Shown here one piece after another: positions 34,448 through 43,226 of a stretch of DNA of 64,000 bases. The notes below the pieces were generated by a model. The model was not told where the DNA came from and made no database searches. It saw only the letters and a program-made list of their open reading frames with translations. Position 1 is the first letter of the stretch; the number at the start of each line of letters is the position of its first letter. This DNA is from JAVBKV01 sp031553885 (GTDB lineage: Bacteria > Bacteroidota > Bacteroidia > Bacteroidales > Azobacteroidaceae): the NCBI GenBank assembly GCA_031553885.1, contig JAVBKV010000047.1:1-64000 (forward strand), written 5' to 3'. The translations under genes were made by a program, and so were the position numbers.

Positions 34448-35803
34448 ATGAAACATCGATTCTCATACATATTAGTTGTCTGGTTGTTGTTTTTTCTGTT
34501 GGCAGGAAAAAAGGCAACGGCACAAGTCTCTGCGATTGTTGATCTGAGCAAACGGTCGGTATACGTGCAACAACCGTTTCGTGTGAATATTACGGTTTAT
34601 ACGAAAACATGGTTTACGGCGCCTCTGGAATTTAATAACCTGCAGATACCTAATGCTTTCATTGTTCCTTTTGATAAAACACAACCCGGTATGTTTACCA
34701 TCGGAGGAAAGCAATATCCGGGAGTACAGTTCTATTATATCGTTTTTCCATACAAAGCCGGTGAGTTTAGTATCCCTTCCCTGGATATTACGGTGCAAAG
34801 TCCGCCCGAAGGAAGTTCGACCGGTATAAAACAGACGATTCATACAACTGTGGAAAAATTTTCGGTAAGAGATATTCCTAAAGACAAGCAAACCGGTTTC
34901 TGGCTTGTTGCCAAGGATGTAATTATTACGGAAAAATGGAATGCAGATCTCGATCATCTGAAAGTAGGGGATGTTCTGGTACGTACGATTGTAATCACGG
35001 CTAAAGGAACTTTACCTCAGTTTATACCTAACCTTTCGGGTCAACAACAGATTAAATGGGCCAGTATTTATCCGAAAGATCCGGTTTTGAATGAATTCAA
35101 GGAGGGTGGGGATGTGAGTGGAAAAAGCTCCCAGACGATTACATACTTATTGGAAAAATCCGGAAATTTTACGCTTCCTGCAGTTCAGTTATCGTTCTGG
35201 AATCCATTTACGGGTAAAATGCAGGAACGGGTACTTCCTGAAAAGAAATTTTCTATTGCAGAAAATCCTGACCTGGGAATTTTATCTACGCTGAGGGACA
35301 GCCTGGCGTCAGAAATGGGTAAGCCCGAAAGTCAGAACGCTAAAAAAGGCCCGTACACTTTGTTGGGATTACCCTGGTACACGTTTGCCGGAATTTCGGT
35401 TGTTGTACTGGTGTTGATTTACCTGCTGGTACACTTTTCTACCCGGGGATATCACAAGTTCAAAACACACCAGGCCCGTTATAAACAGACAGAAAAATAC
35501 CTTTTCAAACGTTTCCTGCAGAGTGATGAAGCTCATTTATCCGAAACACTTTACAAGTGGTGGGACGCACTGGAGCACAAACCTTCTGCATCTGTCGGTT
35601 TTTCTTTTGATTCGCTGGGAAAACATCAGGCAGCAACGGATTTGAGAGACTTATTGACTACTTATTATCATACAGGGAAAATAAGCCCGGATGATTTCAA
35701 GAAACAGATGAAACAGCTCCGCCGGGAAGTGCTTTCCATGAAACCTCAACAAATGATCGGTGAGGAACAGGGCGTTTATTTAGAAAAGATCCAGGTCAAC
35801 TGA
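34448..35803 (+). CDS. batD: BatD oxygen-tolerance protein
   Basis: A 451-aa protein with a signal peptide (ending AGKKATAQ), several Ig-like beta domains of the BatD family (VYVQQPFRVNITVYT, KAGEFSIPSLDI, GDVLVRTIVITAKG) and one membrane helix near residue 310, followed by a cytosolic helical tail (FLQSDEAHLSETLYKWWD). It starts 1 nt after the batB/C stop. No BatE follows: the next gene is on the opposite strand and overlaps the end by 28 bp. Confidence 0.88.
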   Translation: MKHRFSYILVVWLLFFLLAGKKATAQVSAIVDLSKRSVYVQQPFRVNITVYTKTWFTAPLEFNNLQIPNAFIVPFDKTQPGMFTIGGKQYPGVQFYYIVFPYKAGEFSIPSLDITVQSPPEGSSTGIKQTIHTTVEKFSVRDIPKDKQTGFWLVAKDVIITEKWNADLDHLKVGDVLVRTIVITAKGTLPQFIPNLSGQQQIKWASIYPKDPVLNEFKEGGDVSGKSSQTITYLLEKSGNFTLPAVQLSFWNPFTGKMQERVLPEKKFSIAENPDLGILSTLRDSLASEMGKPESQNAKKGPYTLLGLPWYTFAGISVVVLVLIYLLVHFSTRGYHKFKTHQARYKQTEKYLFKRFLQSDEAHLSETLYKWWDALEHKPSASVGFSFDSLGKHQAATDLRDLLTTYYHTGKISPDDFKKQMKQLRREVLSMKPQQMIGEEQGVYLEKIQVN

Positions 35804-36945
35804 TGCCAGATACTTTCCAGGGGACCTTGCTTATGCTTTTTCAGCCACCATTTACAAAACGTAACCTGAAGAAAAAAGAGTGCGATACCGATCAGCAGAC
35901 TGAGTGTATATCCACAGTAAGGCGCCAGGTATAAACCTATTGGAAAATAGATCAGGGCTCCGATAATAGATTGAGAAATGTAGTTGGTCAGACTCATCCG
36001 TCCGTAAAACCGGAGATTGTAGGTCCTTTTTTTGAAAGAATCCTTTTGGTACAGGAGAAAAAAAGACGCAACCAATACCAGGGTAAAGGCTAGTTTCTGC
36101 CACATATCCAGTACGACTCCCACCGTTTGGCGGATGATGGGTAACTGATCTCCGGAGGTTAATTCCACATTTAATTGATAGAGAGGGGCAAATAAAACAG
36201 CGGAAACGATGAGTATCCGGATCCAGTAACGGATACTTGCTTCCGAAGAGACGAACAAATGCTTTCTTCCGATCAATAATCCCAGCATGAAAAGTCCCGC
36301 CGTTTGCAAAAATCTTCCGGCTCCGATGGCCCAGAAAAGACTGGCTTTTTGTCCCAGGGAAATATTTCCCCAAATAAATGTTTTCCAGTTTCCTTCTTGG
36401 GTGTAGCGGGCTACTTCTTCATACATGGCGCTTACTCCCAGGTCGGGTAATTGGTATTCTGGATTAAAAAGACTCCGGATATAATGAAACCATTCGATCG
36501 GTTGGATCAGGAGGATCACTGCGGTTATAAAAACAGCCTTGTCGCTCCATTTCCGTACAATAAAGAGAAAAATACCGACAATGGAGAAAAGCAGTAATAC
36601 ATCCCCTGCAGGGAAAAAAGCGGCATTGATGGTTGCGAAACCGGCAAGCAGTAGCAATCGCCAGAGAAAACGAAATCCGAAATCTTTGCCGTTGACCTGT
36701 TGATTGGTGTATTGCACGTAAAAGGTAAAACCGAAAAGCAGGGCAAAGATCGCATATGCTTTTCCGGCAAAGAGTGAAAAGGTGATACTGAATATACCTT
36801 TATCCAACAGGTTTAACCATTCCGGTTGAGTTGCAGGGTCCGGATAAACAGGAAAAATAAAATGTTCCAGGTTATGTACTAACAGGATGGCCATGACAGC
36901 AAAACCTCTCAACGCGTCTACTACTTCAATTCGGGCGGTTTTCAT
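35776..36945 (-). CDS. DUF418 membrane protein
   Basis: A 389-aa polytopic membrane protein. The start IEVVDALRGFAVMAILLVHN is shared by DUF1624/DUF418 acyltransferase-like proteins, and the C-terminal DUF418 part carries YGRMSLTNYISQSI and GPLESIWHQLTW. Function is unproven, possibly modification of an envelope glycan or lipid. Its last nine codons overlap the end of batD on the other strand. It starts 13 nt after kdsB in the same direction and may be co-transcribed. Confidence 0.85.
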   Translation of the reverse strand: MKTARIEVVDALRGFAVMAILLVHNLEHFIFPVYPDPATQPEWLNLLDKGIFSITFSLFAGKAYAIFALLFGFTFYVQYTNQQVNGKDFGFRFLWRLLLLAGFATINAAFFPAGDVLLLFSIVGIFLFIVRKWSDKAVFITAVILLIQPIEWFHYIRSLFNPEYQLPDLGVSAMYEEVARYTQEGNWKTFIWGNISLGQKASLFWAIGAGRFLQTAGLFMLGLLIGRKHLFVSSEASIRYWIRILIVSAVLFAPLYQLNVELTSGDQLPIIRQTVGVVLDMWQKLAFTLVLVASFFLLYQKDSFKKRTYNLRFYGRMSLTNYISQSIIGALIYFPIGLYLAPYCGYTLSLLIGIALFFLQVTFCKWWLKKHKQGPLESIWHQLTWIFSK

Positions 36946-36957
36946 GTAAGTGGTAAA

Positions 36958-37698
36958 TTATATAAACAATAATGCTTTTTCCAGGTCTTCAGGGGTATCA
37001 ATGCCGATGGTTTCTTCGTGGGTAATACCGGCTTTAATGACATAGCCGTTCTCAATCCAGCGAAGTTGTTCGAGTGATTCAGCCTTTTCCAGCGTAGAAA
37101 CAGGTAATGAAGTGATTGCTTTCAGAACCTCCGATTTATAGGCGTAAATTCCAATGTGTTTGTAATAAACATTGTTTTTCAGCCATTCGTTCTGTTCGAC
37201 TCCCCGTAGATATGGAATGACCGAACGACTGAAATAAACAGCTTGCTTCCGGTTATTTAAAATCACTTTGGGCGAGTTTGGATTGGACAGAACGTCCCAG
37301 CCATCGTTTGCAGAGAAAGGCTTGACCAAAGTCGCAATATCGGTAGAAGGATCTTCAAAACACATTTTTAGGGATTCGATCTGGGAAGCTTTGATAAAAG
37401 GTTCGTCTCCCTGGATATTGATAATGACATCAAAAGGCTTCCCTGTGTGAGTATAGGCTTCGTAGCAACGATCGGTTCCGCTTTTATGTTCGGCGGAGGT
37501 CATGACTACTTTTCCTCCGAAAGCTTTCACTGCCTGAAAAATACGGTCGTCGTCGGTAGCGACGGTTACATCATCCAACAAGCCGGAAACTTGTTCATAT
37601 ACCCGTTGGATCATGGTTTTTCCTTTCATGTCGACCAGGGGCTTTCCCGGGAAACGGGTAGATGCATACCTGGCGGGGATAACTCCTAAAAATTTCAT
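36958..37698 (-). CDS. kdsB: 3-deoxy-manno-octulosonate cytidylyltransferase
   Basis: A 246-aa cytosolic enzyme that makes CMP-Kdo from CTP and Kdo for the inner core of lipopolysaccharide. Clear motifs are GVIPARYASTRFPGKPL (nucleotide binding), VATDDDRI, SGTDRCYEA, NIQGDEPFI and the end IGIDTPEDLEKA. The length is standard. Its ATG overlaps the stop of the upstream antiporter gene by 4 nt, so it is translationally coupled to it. The link between a Kdo enzyme and a cation antiporter is probably only transcriptional. Confidence 0.95.
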   Translation of the reverse strand: MKFLGVIPARYASTRFPGKPLVDMKGKTMIQRVYEQVSGLLDDVTVATDDDRIFQAVKAFGGKVVMTSAEHKSGTDRCYEAYTHTGKPFDVIINIQGDEPFIKASQIESLKMCFEDPSTDIATLVKPFSANDGWDVLSNPNSPKVILNNRKQAVYFSRSVIPYLRGVEQNEWLKNNVYYKHIGIYAYKSEVLKAITSLPVSTLEKAESLEQLRWIENGYVIKAGITHEETIGIDTPEDLEKALLFI

Positions 37699-39956
37699 AA
37701 GTCTTTCAGTTGTAATGTTTTTTCTCTTTCTCCTACAATCCAGATCACGTCGCCTTCTATCAATTCCAGATCGATATCCGGATTCATGATGGAGGTGTTA
37801 TCCCGCTCGATTCCGACTACCAGGCAATCAAATTTGTCTCGAATACCGGAATTCTTGATGGTTCTGCCAATGAGCCGGGAACCGGGTTCAATTTGAAATT
37901 GTTCAATATTAACCTCGGCTGCAGGCTCCATATCTTCGTCTTTACTTTTAGCGTGCTTTTTATTTTTTTCTTCAATAAATTGTTGAAAAACGAGCATCTG
38001 TTTGTCCGTTCCCAGGACGATTACGTGATCCATAGGATAGATTCGTTCATCTCCTCCGGGAATATTGATCCTGTTGTTTCCACGGATGATGGTTACTACA
38101 TTAACACCGCATCGTTGGCGGAAATTGAGTTCTTTCAGTGTTTTTCCCACGATGGAGTAGTTGGGTTTCACTTCGAAATCGGCCAAATGCAGGTCTCTGC
38201 TCAGCAGGTGGTTGACAAACCGTTTTTTCATCGGAGCGTTTAATTCCTGGTAATACTGACGTGCGTTCAGGTTTTTTTTGAAACGACGTTCGATGAGGAT
38301 GGATTGCTTTTTAAGTTGTTTCGAAAATACGAATATAGTAAGAATAATGGATGCTACCGATAGTGCCACACCTAAACTGGCGTTAATTAATTTTTCCAGC
38401 ACGAACATAATCATGGCGGCACAGAGAAATACTCGGAATACAATGGAGAAAATCAGAGGTCCACGGTTGGTTTTGCTTTCGCTCCATAGTTTTTCAAATT
38501 CAGCCGAATGGTTCTTTTTGACCATTATGGCTCTCATAAAAGGAGCCAGCATGGTTATTATAATGAGTGCGCAAAGGGCGGAACCTTTGGTCCCAGGCAG
38601 GTTTGACTGAACAACCGGAGCCAGGTATTGCATGGAAAGAAAAATGATCATGATGCAGATAATCAGGTAGATGACTACCATTCGGATCATGTCTTTCAAT
38701 AATTTTTTCCAGGTACTTTCCTGGTTTACCGGTCGGGCACCGGAAGTGTCTTTGTTGAAAAATTTGTGCCAGGAGGCCGGAACTTTTCGTTCTACGAATA
38801 CATATGCCGGTCCTGATAACCGGATCAGGTAAGGAGTGATGAAAATAGTAATGACCGATACAGCCACAATCACCGGATAGAGGTAATCGGCAATCACTCC
38901 TAAAGATAAGCCAAGTCCTGCTATAATAAATGAAAATTCACCGATCTGAGCCAGTGAAAATCCGGATTGTATGGATACTTTCAACGATTGCCCGGCCAGT
39001 AGTACCCCGGAAGTGGCAAACAGGATCTGTCCGATGATTACAACCAGGCTGATAATTATAATCGGCAGGATATAGCCGCTTAATACGGGAAGGTTAATCA
39101 TCATTCCCACTGAGACAAAGAAGATAGCTCCGAAAAGATTTTTCACCGGCTGGATCAGGTGTTCGATCCGTTCGGCATCCATGGTTTCCGCCAGAATGGA
39201 TCCCATAACGAAGGCCCCTAAAGCAGAGGAAAACCCGGCTTTGGTAGCAAGGATTACCATGCCCAGGCACAAGCCTAAAGAAACGACCAGAAGCGTTTCA
39301 TCATTCAGGTATTTTTTTGCTTTCTTGAGGAGGGATGGGATCAGGAAGATACCGGTTATGAACCAGAATAAAAGGAACGCCAGCAGTTTGAAAATACTGA
39401 TTAGCATTTCCGTTCCTTCAAAATGTTTACTGACAGCCAATGTGGAGAGCAATACCATCAGTAAAACGGCAAAAAGATCTTCAACAATTAAAATGCCCAA
39501 TACAATTCCCGAAAAGCGCTGATTGCGCAGACCCATATCATCAAATACCTTGATAATGATCATAGTAGAAGACATGCATAGCATTCCTCCCAGGAAAAGA
39601 CTGTTCATGTGTGACCAGCCGAAACAAATACCGGTCAGGTAACCGAGGGTCATCATAGAGACCACAATGGTTGTAGTGGCTATTATTGCTGTTATACCGA
39701 CATGCAGTAGTTTTTTGAAACTGAAATCCAGCCCGAGTGCAAACAACAGGAAAATCACACCGATATCCGCCCATGTTTGAATATTGGCAACATCCATAAC
39801 CGTCGGGAATATGGACGTGTAAGGTCCCGCCAATAAACCGGCTACAATGTAACCCAAAACAACAGGTTGTTTCAAATGTTTAAATACGAGTGATACAATT
39901 CCTGCAGAAATAAGGATTAATGCCAGATCGGTAATTAAAGTAGGCAGATGGGACAT
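37695..39956 (-). CDS. CPA2 cation:proton antiporter, second paralogue
   Basis: A 753-aa paralogue of the antiporter at about 24-26 kb, with the same plan: exchanger domain (LGYIVAGLLAGPY, LLFALGLDFSFKK, MSSTMIIIKVFDD, SLAQIGEFSFIIAGL), an extra membrane block at about 430-550 and two RCK_C domains (NYSIVGKTLKELNF, GRTIKNSGIRDKFDC). The ATG at 39956 (MSHLPTLITD) aligns with the start of the first paralogue, so I prefer it to the ATG at 39977. An NAD-binding fold is not evident. Having two copies so close suggests an old duplication. Confidence 0.85.
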   Translation of the reverse strand: MSHLPTLITDLALILISAGIVSLVFKHLKQPVVLGYIVAGLLAGPYTSIFPTVMDVANIQTWADIGVIFLLFALGLDFSFKKLLHVGITAIIATTTIVVSMMTLGYLTGICFGWSHMNSLFLGGMLCMSSTMIIIKVFDDMGLRNQRFSGIVLGILIVEDLFAVLLMVLLSTLAVSKHFEGTEMLISIFKLLAFLLFWFITGIFLIPSLLKKAKKYLNDETLLVVSLGLCLGMVILATKAGFSSALGAFVMGSILAETMDAERIEHLIQPVKNLFGAIFFVSVGMMINLPVLSGYILPIIIISLVVIIGQILFATSGVLLAGQSLKVSIQSGFSLAQIGEFSFIIAGLGLSLGVIADYLYPVIVAVSVITIFITPYLIRLSGPAYVFVERKVPASWHKFFNKDTSGARPVNQESTWKKLLKDMIRMVVIYLIICIMIIFLSMQYLAPVVQSNLPGTKGSALCALIIITMLAPFMRAIMVKKNHSAEFEKLWSESKTNRGPLIFSIVFRVFLCAAMIMFVLEKLINASLGVALSVASIILTIFVFSKQLKKQSILIERRFKKNLNARQYYQELNAPMKKRFVNHLLSRDLHLADFEVKPNYSIVGKTLKELNFRQRCGVNVVTIIRGNNRINIPGGDERIYPMDHVIVLGTDKQMLVFQQFIEEKNKKHAKSKDEDMEPAAEVNIEQFQIEPGSRLIGRTIKNSGIRDKFDCLVVGIERDNTSIMNPDIDLELIEGDVIWIVGEREKTLQLKDL

Positions 39957-40009
39957 GTATTGGGAATTTTTGTCCAAAATTACAAAAAAGAATTATTTTT
40001 ACAGCGAAA

Positions 40010-40654
40010 ATGAAGAAAAATCACCCCATAAAAGAATTAATTGCTCAAGGCGAAAACCAACGGCTGGATTTCAAATTTGAAGTTACCGATAGCAAAAAAA
40101 TAGCCCGGACGCTCAGCGCTTTTGCTAATACGGAAGGAGGTATCCTGCTGATTGGAGTCAAGGATAATGGAAATATTGCAGGTATCCGTAGTGAAGAAGA
40201 ATATTACATGATCGAAGCTGCTGCGGAAATGTATTGCGTGCCGAAGGTTCCGTTTGAAGCGAAGGAATGGGTCATCGACGGGAAAAATGTGCTGCAGGTT
40301 CTTGTAAAAAGCAGTGCAGAGAAGCCGCATACCGCACCTGATAAAAACGACCGGCGCAGAGTATATGTACGCGTTGACGATGAAAACATCCTGGCCTCTG
40401 AGGTATTGGTATTAGCCTGGAAAAAGAGGGCCGGCAAGCAGGGAGTCCATTTAAAAATAAGTAAGCCGGTAGAAAAACTACTGGCTTACCTGGAAGAGAA
40501 TCCTTACATTACCGTGAATCAATTCTGTAAAATAGCCCGTATTAACTATTTTACCGCCAAGAACATATTAAGCGATATGCTGGCCATCGGTTCGTTAGGA
40601 TACAAAATCGTTGAAAAAAGAATGGTATACGGAAACCAATCAATTATTTGTTAA
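40010..40654 (+). CDS. AlbA_2/Schlafen-like DNA-binding protein with HTH
   Basis: A 214-aa protein. Residues 5-115 form an AlbA_2 domain (old AAA_4): QRLDFKFE, then the hallmark LSAFANTEGGILLIGVKDNG, then RRRVYVRVDDEN. Residues 145-214 look like a winged helix (NPYITVNQFCKIARINYFTA). This architecture is common in transcription regulators of Bacteroidota. Its target is not evident. The gene stands alone and overlaps the end of the convergent glycogen phosphorylase gene by 11 bp. Confidence 0.8.
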   Translation: MKKNHPIKELIAQGENQRLDFKFEVTDSKKIARTLSAFANTEGGILLIGVKDNGNIAGIRSEEEYYMIEAAAEMYCVPKVPFEAKEWVIDGKNVLQVLVKSSAEKPHTAPDKNDRRRVYVRVDDENILASEVLVLAWKKRAGKQGVHLKISKPVEKLLAYLEENPYITVNQFCKIARINYFTAKNILSDMLAIGSLGYKIVEKRMVYGNQSIIC

Positions 40655-43211
40655 TCCATTTTACATAAGCAAAGTCCATCCGGTGCGGAATATCCTTGTT
40701 GTCGGGATATACGCGGAACCCAAATTTGAAATAGCCGGTTGAAGCTGCTTTGATGGAAACCCCGAAGAACAGTTTACTTCCTTCCGTTTTTTCCAACTGC
40801 ATGGGGTGTACTTGCAGTTTGTCCTTGTTGGTCATAGGATCCAGTCCTACATCCACCACCTCAACGCCAATACTTCCTTGCATTTCTTTTCTATCCAGAA
40901 CAATTTCTACCCGGACCAGATCTCCGACTTCCATTCCTTTAGTGGTAATAGTATCATCGTAATTGATCGATACGACTTCAATTCCATCCCAGTGTGAAGC
41001 CACTTCTTCCTTCCATGCGGCAATTTCTTTTGCTTTCGCAAAATTATCTTTTACAAGTATGGTTGAACGACTGGCCAACTTGGAATAAAATTTGTCGATG
41101 TAATCGTCAAACATCCGTTTGGTAGTGTAGTGCGGTGCAATCTGAGCAATGGAGTTTTTGATGTATTGAATCCATTCCGGTGAATATCCTTTGCTGTTTT
41201 TAGCATAATACAATGGAATGACATCGTTTTCAAGCATGCTGTAAATCGTTGCCGCGTCTAATTGATCCTGATATTCCTGATTATCGTAAGTGCGTTTTTC
41301 AGTCAATGACCATCCTGCACCTTCGCGATAACCTTCGTACCACCAGCCATCCAGTACGGAGAAGTTCAGCACTCCGTTCATTTCGGCTTTTTCTCCGGAA
41401 GTACCGGAAGCCTCCAAGGGGCGGGTAGGAGTATTTAACCAGATATCCACACCTGAAATCAATCGTTTGGCCAAACGCATGTCGTAATTTTCCAGGAAGA
41501 TTATTTTTCCTAAAAATTCAGGGAGGCGTGAAATTTCAACGATTTTCTTGATCAGGCCTTGTCCACCTCCATCGGCAGGGTGAGCCTTACCTGTGTAGAT
41601 AAACTGTACCGGATAATTCGGATTATTGACAATTTTAGCCAGGCGATCCAGGTCTGTAAACAACAGGTGAGCCCGTTTGTAAGTGGCAAAACGACGTCCG
41701 AACCCAATCAGTAACGCATTGGGGTTGACTTTTTCCAGGATGGAAACCACCTTGGAAGGATCTCCCTGATTTTTCAGCCAATTGTCTTTGAATTGTCCGC
41801 GGATGTAGTTTACAAGACGCTTTTTCAGCGCTAAACGGACATTCCAGATTTCATCATCCGGAATATTGTATATTTTTTCCCAGATATCCGGATTGGACTG
41901 ATCGTCGTAGAAACTAGCATCAAAATTCTTTTCGTAGAATTTACGCCATTCCGAAGCAGCCCAGGTAGGCATGTGTACACCATTCGTCACATAACCGACA
42001 TGTAATTCTTCGGGGAAATAGCCTTTCCATACCGGAGCAAACATCTTTTGAGAAACAATTCCGTGCAGCAGGCTGACTCCATTGGCTTCCTGACAGGTAT
42101 TCAAAGCAAAAACGCTCATGGAGAATTTTTCGTTGCTTCCGGGATTTGTTCTTCCCATATCCATCAGTTCCTGCCAGGATATACCCAGTTTTTCAGGAAA
42201 TTTCTGCATGTATTTATTGAAAAGACCTTCGTCGAAGTAGTCGTGTCCGGCAGGAACCGGAGTGTGGCAGGTATAGAGTGAAGATGCTCTCACCACTTCA
42301 AGTGCCTGGTTGAACGTCAGTTTTTCATTTTGAATATAATCAGACAACCGTTGGGCATTGATCAGGGCTGCATGTCCTTCGTTGCAATGGTATACTTGTT
42401 TTTTTATACCCAGTTTGTTCAGCATGAGTATACCTCCTACGCCCAACAGGTATTCCTGTTTAATACGGTTTTCCCAGTCTCCTCCGTACAATTGGTGAGT
42501 TATGGAGCGATCCCATTCGCTGTTCATTTCGAGGTCGGTATCCATCAGGTACAGGCTTACCCGTCCCACATTTACTTTCCAGATATAAGAGTATACAATA
42601 TGGTTGGCGAATGGTACTTCCAGAATCATCGGTTTTCCGTCTTCATTCATCAACTGTTCTACGGGAAGTTGATCGAAACGTTGTGATTCGTAATTCGCTA
42701 TTTGTTGTCCTTCAATAGATAGAGATTGCGTAAAATAGCCGTAACGATAAAGAAATCCAACCGCTGTAAGGTCTACATTATAGTCACTGGCTTCTTTGAT
42801 GTAGTCGCCGGCCAGTACACCCAACCCTCCGGAATAGATTTTCAGGATGTTGCTTAATCCGTATTCCATACTGAAATAAGCAACAGAAGGTTTTTTTGAG
42901 TCCGGCTTTACCTGAATATAATGAGTGAATTTTTCGTATACTTGTTTGATGCGTGCCATCAACACCGGATCTTTGGATATTGCTTCCAGGCGGTGATAGG
43001 AGAGGTGTTGTAAAAGTAATACCGGATTACCTTCGGTTTTGTGCCAAAGTTCCTGGTCGATAGCAGAAAACAGCTCGGTAGCTTCGTAATTCCAGACCCA
43101 CCATAAGTTGTGAGCCATTTCGTCCAATACCTTCAATTCCTGAGGCATTTTAGAATGAACATTGGTTTCTTTCCAAATCGGTTCATTCGCATAATTTGCT
43201 TTGATTTTCAT
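40644..43211 (-). CDS. glgP: Alpha-glucan (glycogen) phosphorylase
   Basis: An 855-aa GT35-type enzyme that releases glucose-1-phosphate from glycogen with PLP. Seen motifs: an N-terminal DUF3417-like start (LDEMAHNLWWVWNYEA), the active-site entry (YFSMEYGLSN, YSGGLGVLAGDYIKEASD) and the PLP/phosphate region (RPLEASGTSGEKAEMNG). These identify the short TIGR02094 class, not the E. coli GlgP class. A C-terminal extension follows. It is 15 nt after the glycogen synthase gene, so synthesis and breakdown of storage glycogen are encoded together. Confidence 0.9.
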   Translation of the reverse strand: MKIKANYANEPIWKETNVHSKMPQELKVLDEMAHNLWWVWNYEATELFSAIDQELWHKTEGNPVLLLQHLSYHRLEAISKDPVLMARIKQVYEKFTHYIQVKPDSKKPSVAYFSMEYGLSNILKIYSGGLGVLAGDYIKEASDYNVDLTAVGFLYRYGYFTQSLSIEGQQIANYESQRFDQLPVEQLMNEDGKPMILEVPFANHIVYSYIWKVNVGRVSLYLMDTDLEMNSEWDRSITHQLYGGDWENRIKQEYLLGVGGILMLNKLGIKKQVYHCNEGHAALINAQRLSDYIQNEKLTFNQALEVVRASSLYTCHTPVPAGHDYFDEGLFNKYMQKFPEKLGISWQELMDMGRTNPGSNEKFSMSVFALNTCQEANGVSLLHGIVSQKMFAPVWKGYFPEELHVGYVTNGVHMPTWAASEWRKFYEKNFDASFYDDQSNPDIWEKIYNIPDDEIWNVRLALKKRLVNYIRGQFKDNWLKNQGDPSKVVSILEKVNPNALLIGFGRRFATYKRAHLLFTDLDRLAKIVNNPNYPVQFIYTGKAHPADGGGQGLIKKIVEISRLPEFLGKIIFLENYDMRLAKRLISGVDIWLNTPTRPLEASGTSGEKAEMNGVLNFSVLDGWWYEGYREGAGWSLTEKRTYDNQEYQDQLDAATIYSMLENDVIPLYYAKNSKGYSPEWIQYIKNSIAQIAPHYTTKRMFDDYIDKFYSKLASRSTILVKDNFAKAKEIAAWKEEVASHWDGIEVVSINYDDTITTKGMEVGDLVRVEIVLDRKEMQGSIGVEVVDVGLDPMTNKDKLQVHPMQLEKTEGSKLFFGVSIKAASTGYFKFGFRVYPDNKDIPHRMDFAYVKWINK

Positions 43212-43226
43212 ACTCTTTATTTAATC

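Noticed and set aside
33955..34551. 198-codon open frame on the minus strand
   Set aside because: It is antisense to batB/C and batD, both well supported; no family resemblance.
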